Shown here: positions 61,180 through 64,000 of the stretch, piece by piece
Layout of the letters: each line of letters begins with the position of its first letter
Numbering within the stretch: position 1 is the stretch's first letter
DNA from: Silene latifolia
Taxonomy: Eukaryota; Streptophyta; Magnoliopsida; Caryophyllales; Caryophyllaceae
DNA length: 64,000 nt
Assembly (NCBI RefSeq): GCF_048544455.1
Contig: NC_133537.1
Coordinates: 64,486,134 to 64,550,133 of the forward strand
Direction: 5' to 3'
Program-made: the position numbers and the translations under genes
The notes under the pieces: generated by a model
Databases searched by the model: none
The model's input: only the letters and a program-made list of their open reading frames with translations
Told to the model about the DNA's origin: nothing

Positions 61180-64000
61180 TGTGATACCCCGCGGTAACGC
61201 GAAAACATAACTAATAAATTAAAGCGGAAATTTATGAGATTTTAAAAACTTTTAGATTACTAGTTAAATAATAACACGCGGGTGCCAAAATGAAAAGAAA
61301 CAAATACAATAATAGACAAACTTAGGTTATTACAACCCAAGTATAGAAAGCGGGGAAAAGATATTCCACGAATAAACAAATAAAGGGCTTTAAAACTAGC
61401 CAACTAAGGTCCATGGGTTTAGTTCTCGCTAGCCCACACGTCTTCCCCACGTAAGCATCTTCACAACCTGTCATTCATGTAAACATGAACGCCACAGTCA
61501 GTGGGGAGTAACTCAAGGTTCTCCCAGCCACAAAATGTCGAAACACAGATAAACAAGAACATATTAGAACATCGTGAATATAACTATTTGATGCAAGCAT
61601 TCAGACATGAGACTAATATTTAAAACAGGCGTAGTCAATCATAGATAAGGCATATGATACATCCAACTTTGAAAAACCAAACAACATACAATACATGAAA
61701 TGGGACTACTAACATCACATAATGAGCAAAGCATCTGGCTCAGAGGCTACCTTTAAAGCATGTCCGAGACACAAGTCCTTAAGTACCTTGGCTCAGCGGT
61801 TACCTTTAAAACATGTCCAAGGCACGACCTCTAAAGTATATGGCTCAGCGGTTAACTTTAAAACATGTCCAAATACTACAAACAAGTGCCCGACTCAGAG
61901 GTTACCTTTAAAACATGTCCGAGGCACAACACATAAAGTATCTGGCTCAGCGGTTACCTTTAAAACATGTCCAAATACTACAAACAAGTACCCTACTTAG
62001 AGGTTACCTTTAAAACATGTCCGAGGTACAACAAACAAGTATACGCTCGTGTTACCTTTAAAACATGGCTAAATACAACAAACAAGTGTCCGACTCAGAG
62101 GTTACCTTTAAAACATGTCCGAGACACAACAAACAAGTATCTGGCTCAGCGGTTACCTTTAAAACATGGCCAAATACAACAAATAAGTGTCCGACTCAGA
62201 GTTTACCATTAAAACATGTCCGAGACACAACAAACAAGTATCTGGCTCAGCGGTTACCTTTAAAACATGGCCCAATACAACAAACAAGTGCAACAAACAA
62301 GCACAACAAACAAGCACATAGAATGGGATTATTAATGTCACATTCATACTTATGGCTTGCATCTCACCATAAGTACAGATGGGAACATCACTCCCGACGA
62401 ATCATATCGCAGCTAGAGGGCCTCTGGCTCACCCCTAGTATCCAATAGGACAAAGACTCAGGGTCGAGATGATTAATGTCACATTCATACTTATGGCCTG
62501 CATCACCATAAGTACAGATGGGAACATCACTCCCGACGTTCATACCGCAACTAGAGGGCCTCAGGCTCACCCCTAGTATTCCGGTAGAACCAAGACTCTC
62601 ACAACCGAACAATACTAGACATTATCTAGAGGGCGACTCACTACAAGTAACTACTTATAATAAATATCTCATACCTGTACTATATTAATAAATATTCCAC
62701 ATTACAGTTTAACATGCCGAATGAATAAAATATAAGCAAGTGATAATGAATAGTTTATGTTATAGGCAATCACGGGATAAAGTATGACCCAACCTATAAG
62801 ACTCACCTATGAGCCCAATAGTCAAACCATGAGAGGCCCAATACTAGAAATCACAAGAACCTAACATGTGAACCATCCCAAATCCAATGAATGTAACAAA
62901 CTTAGCCCAACAAGCAAGCTAGACAAGTCCAACCAAATTAAAAAGACAATTTCAATTAAATTAGCAATGCAAGACCAAATAAATAAATATGAGACGTCCA
63001 ATTAGATTAACACGTCCATCCCAAATGAATAAATGTATAAAAGAGCAATTTTAACGAATTACGTTATATAAAATACGAGACGGTTATTTAATCATATTTT
63101 AAATAAACCCAACTAGCGCCAAAACAATTTATAAATATGACTAGCCCAATTTACCATATATAACTAGCCCATTTACTAAGACCAAATGGGCCCAACAAAC
63201 TAAATCGAATGAGTCCAACAAAATAATTATGTGAAAGAACGATATTAACGAATTACGTTTTATAAAAACACGAGACGGAAATATAAATCCAATCTCAAAT
63301 GATCAATTCTCACCCTATAGCCAAAGAATAATTCTCGTATAATATAGCAGACCATATTCTAAATCTATTTAAATGTGCATCATGCACACAGTCGTGAAAT
63401 TCTCACTGACAAATCTTCCATTAAATCATAACATGATCTCAACTTATATACCATGGCTTATACACTAAATAATCAATACTCCTGTAAAAGCTAGGTGAAT
63501 GGGCGTAAGCTGAACACCAAATCCTTAATCACTCACAACATGCCCTTTCCCAAATACTCCCCAGGGAACCTGCAAAACTATCCCAAATACATGGTCAAGC
63601 TGTGGCCAAGCCACCAATCCACAGCCAGCCATCTGCCCCTTCCCAGCCTTGTCCACCACCCAAATCAGCCGCCAAAATCGTACTTGACTGTACCTAAAAC
63701 AGAGGACAAGGCAGAGCTTACCACGGTGCAAAACAAAATCCCAGCCACCATATTTGTCTCGACTCAAGACGGAACTAAACGAGCATAGGGCACAAGTAAT
63801 CAACGCATAGTGCTACCTAAGGAAATTCAGAGGAGGACGAGGGACAGAAATCACAGCAAGACAACATAGGCCGTAACCCGTTACCTCCCTCCATACCAGA
63901 ACCCAGTTTGAAACGGGTCCATAACAGCCAAAACAGTCATGTAAAAATGAACCTTTAACCACATATCAGACCATACATGTGAAAAGGAGATAAATAATTA
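61180..64000 (-). repeat. 5' LTR of element D (visible 2821 bp, continues past the window)
   Basis: It starts on plus TGTGATACCCCGCGG and follows 55461 onward almost base for base; about 0.8 kb more is expected beyond 64000. Open frames here (for example 61722-62448 and 63495-63803) are duplicated from the other LTR and have no recognisable domain. Confidence 0.92.
61735..62292. repeat. 51-bp minisatellite in D 5' LTR, about 11 units
   Basis: Same unit as 56015-56470 but two units longer, one of them shortened (at about 62041, where ggctcagcgg is reduced to cgctcgt). Confidence 0.9.

Overview
The window looks like intergenic heterochromatin of a flowering plant with a large, retrotransposon-rich genome. 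I see no host gene, tRNA or rRNA. Nearly every stretch belongs to a nested stack of LTR retrotransposons, with one TRIM, one Helitron, one LINE tail and one solo LTR. The species cannot be read from the sequence. The families (Tekay-type chromovirus, Athila/Tat, SIRE and another Ty1-copia, iMet primer sites) are general to eudicots.

Layout. 1-2971: 3' end and 3' LTR of a Ty3/gypsy element (F), inserted in the gag of a minus-strand Athila-like element (gag 2972-4452, PBS 4569-4586, LTR about 4590-6298). 6299-14196: 3' part of a plus-strand Athila/Tat-like element with an ATHILA-ORF1-type gene (7289-8981), a long 3' non-coding region holding a complete 549-bp TRIM (9671-10219), and its 3' LTR (12531-14196). 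That element sits in a Tekay-type chromovirus (E). E appears as integrase-chromodomain-PPT (14197-16014), one LTR (16015-16946 plus 27630-28036), then PBS, leader, gag and pol (28037 to 55460, in pieces). One LTR is thus flanked by internal sequence on both sides, as in a tandem pair sharing an LTR.

Four younger elements interrupt E. Copia A (16947-27624, minus, TSD ggaga) contains a 2-kb Helitron with a LINE fragment. SIRE-type copia C (29554-43256, plus, TSD gcggc) contains a 2.7-kb solo LTR (38370-41089, TSD gatat). Copia B (45980-54802, minus, TSD caagt) is related to A. D (55461 to beyond 64000, minus) has 3.6-kb LTRs around a 2.1-kb internal region without coding capacity, i.e. a LARD-type non-autonomous element.

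All coding regions are decayed, mostly by nonsense changes that fit C-to-T (or G-to-A) transitions, so nothing here appears able to move alone. The most interesting signals are non-coding. Several element families carry a small hairpin (stem-AGGA/GGA-stem) upstream of the polypurine tract, with different but self-complementary stems. Three gypsy families carry arrays of GC-rich palindromes in U3 and/or the leader. The SIRE element repeats the same inverted-repeat arms in its LTR and inside gag and pol. Percent identities and lineage names are by-eye judgements, not computed.
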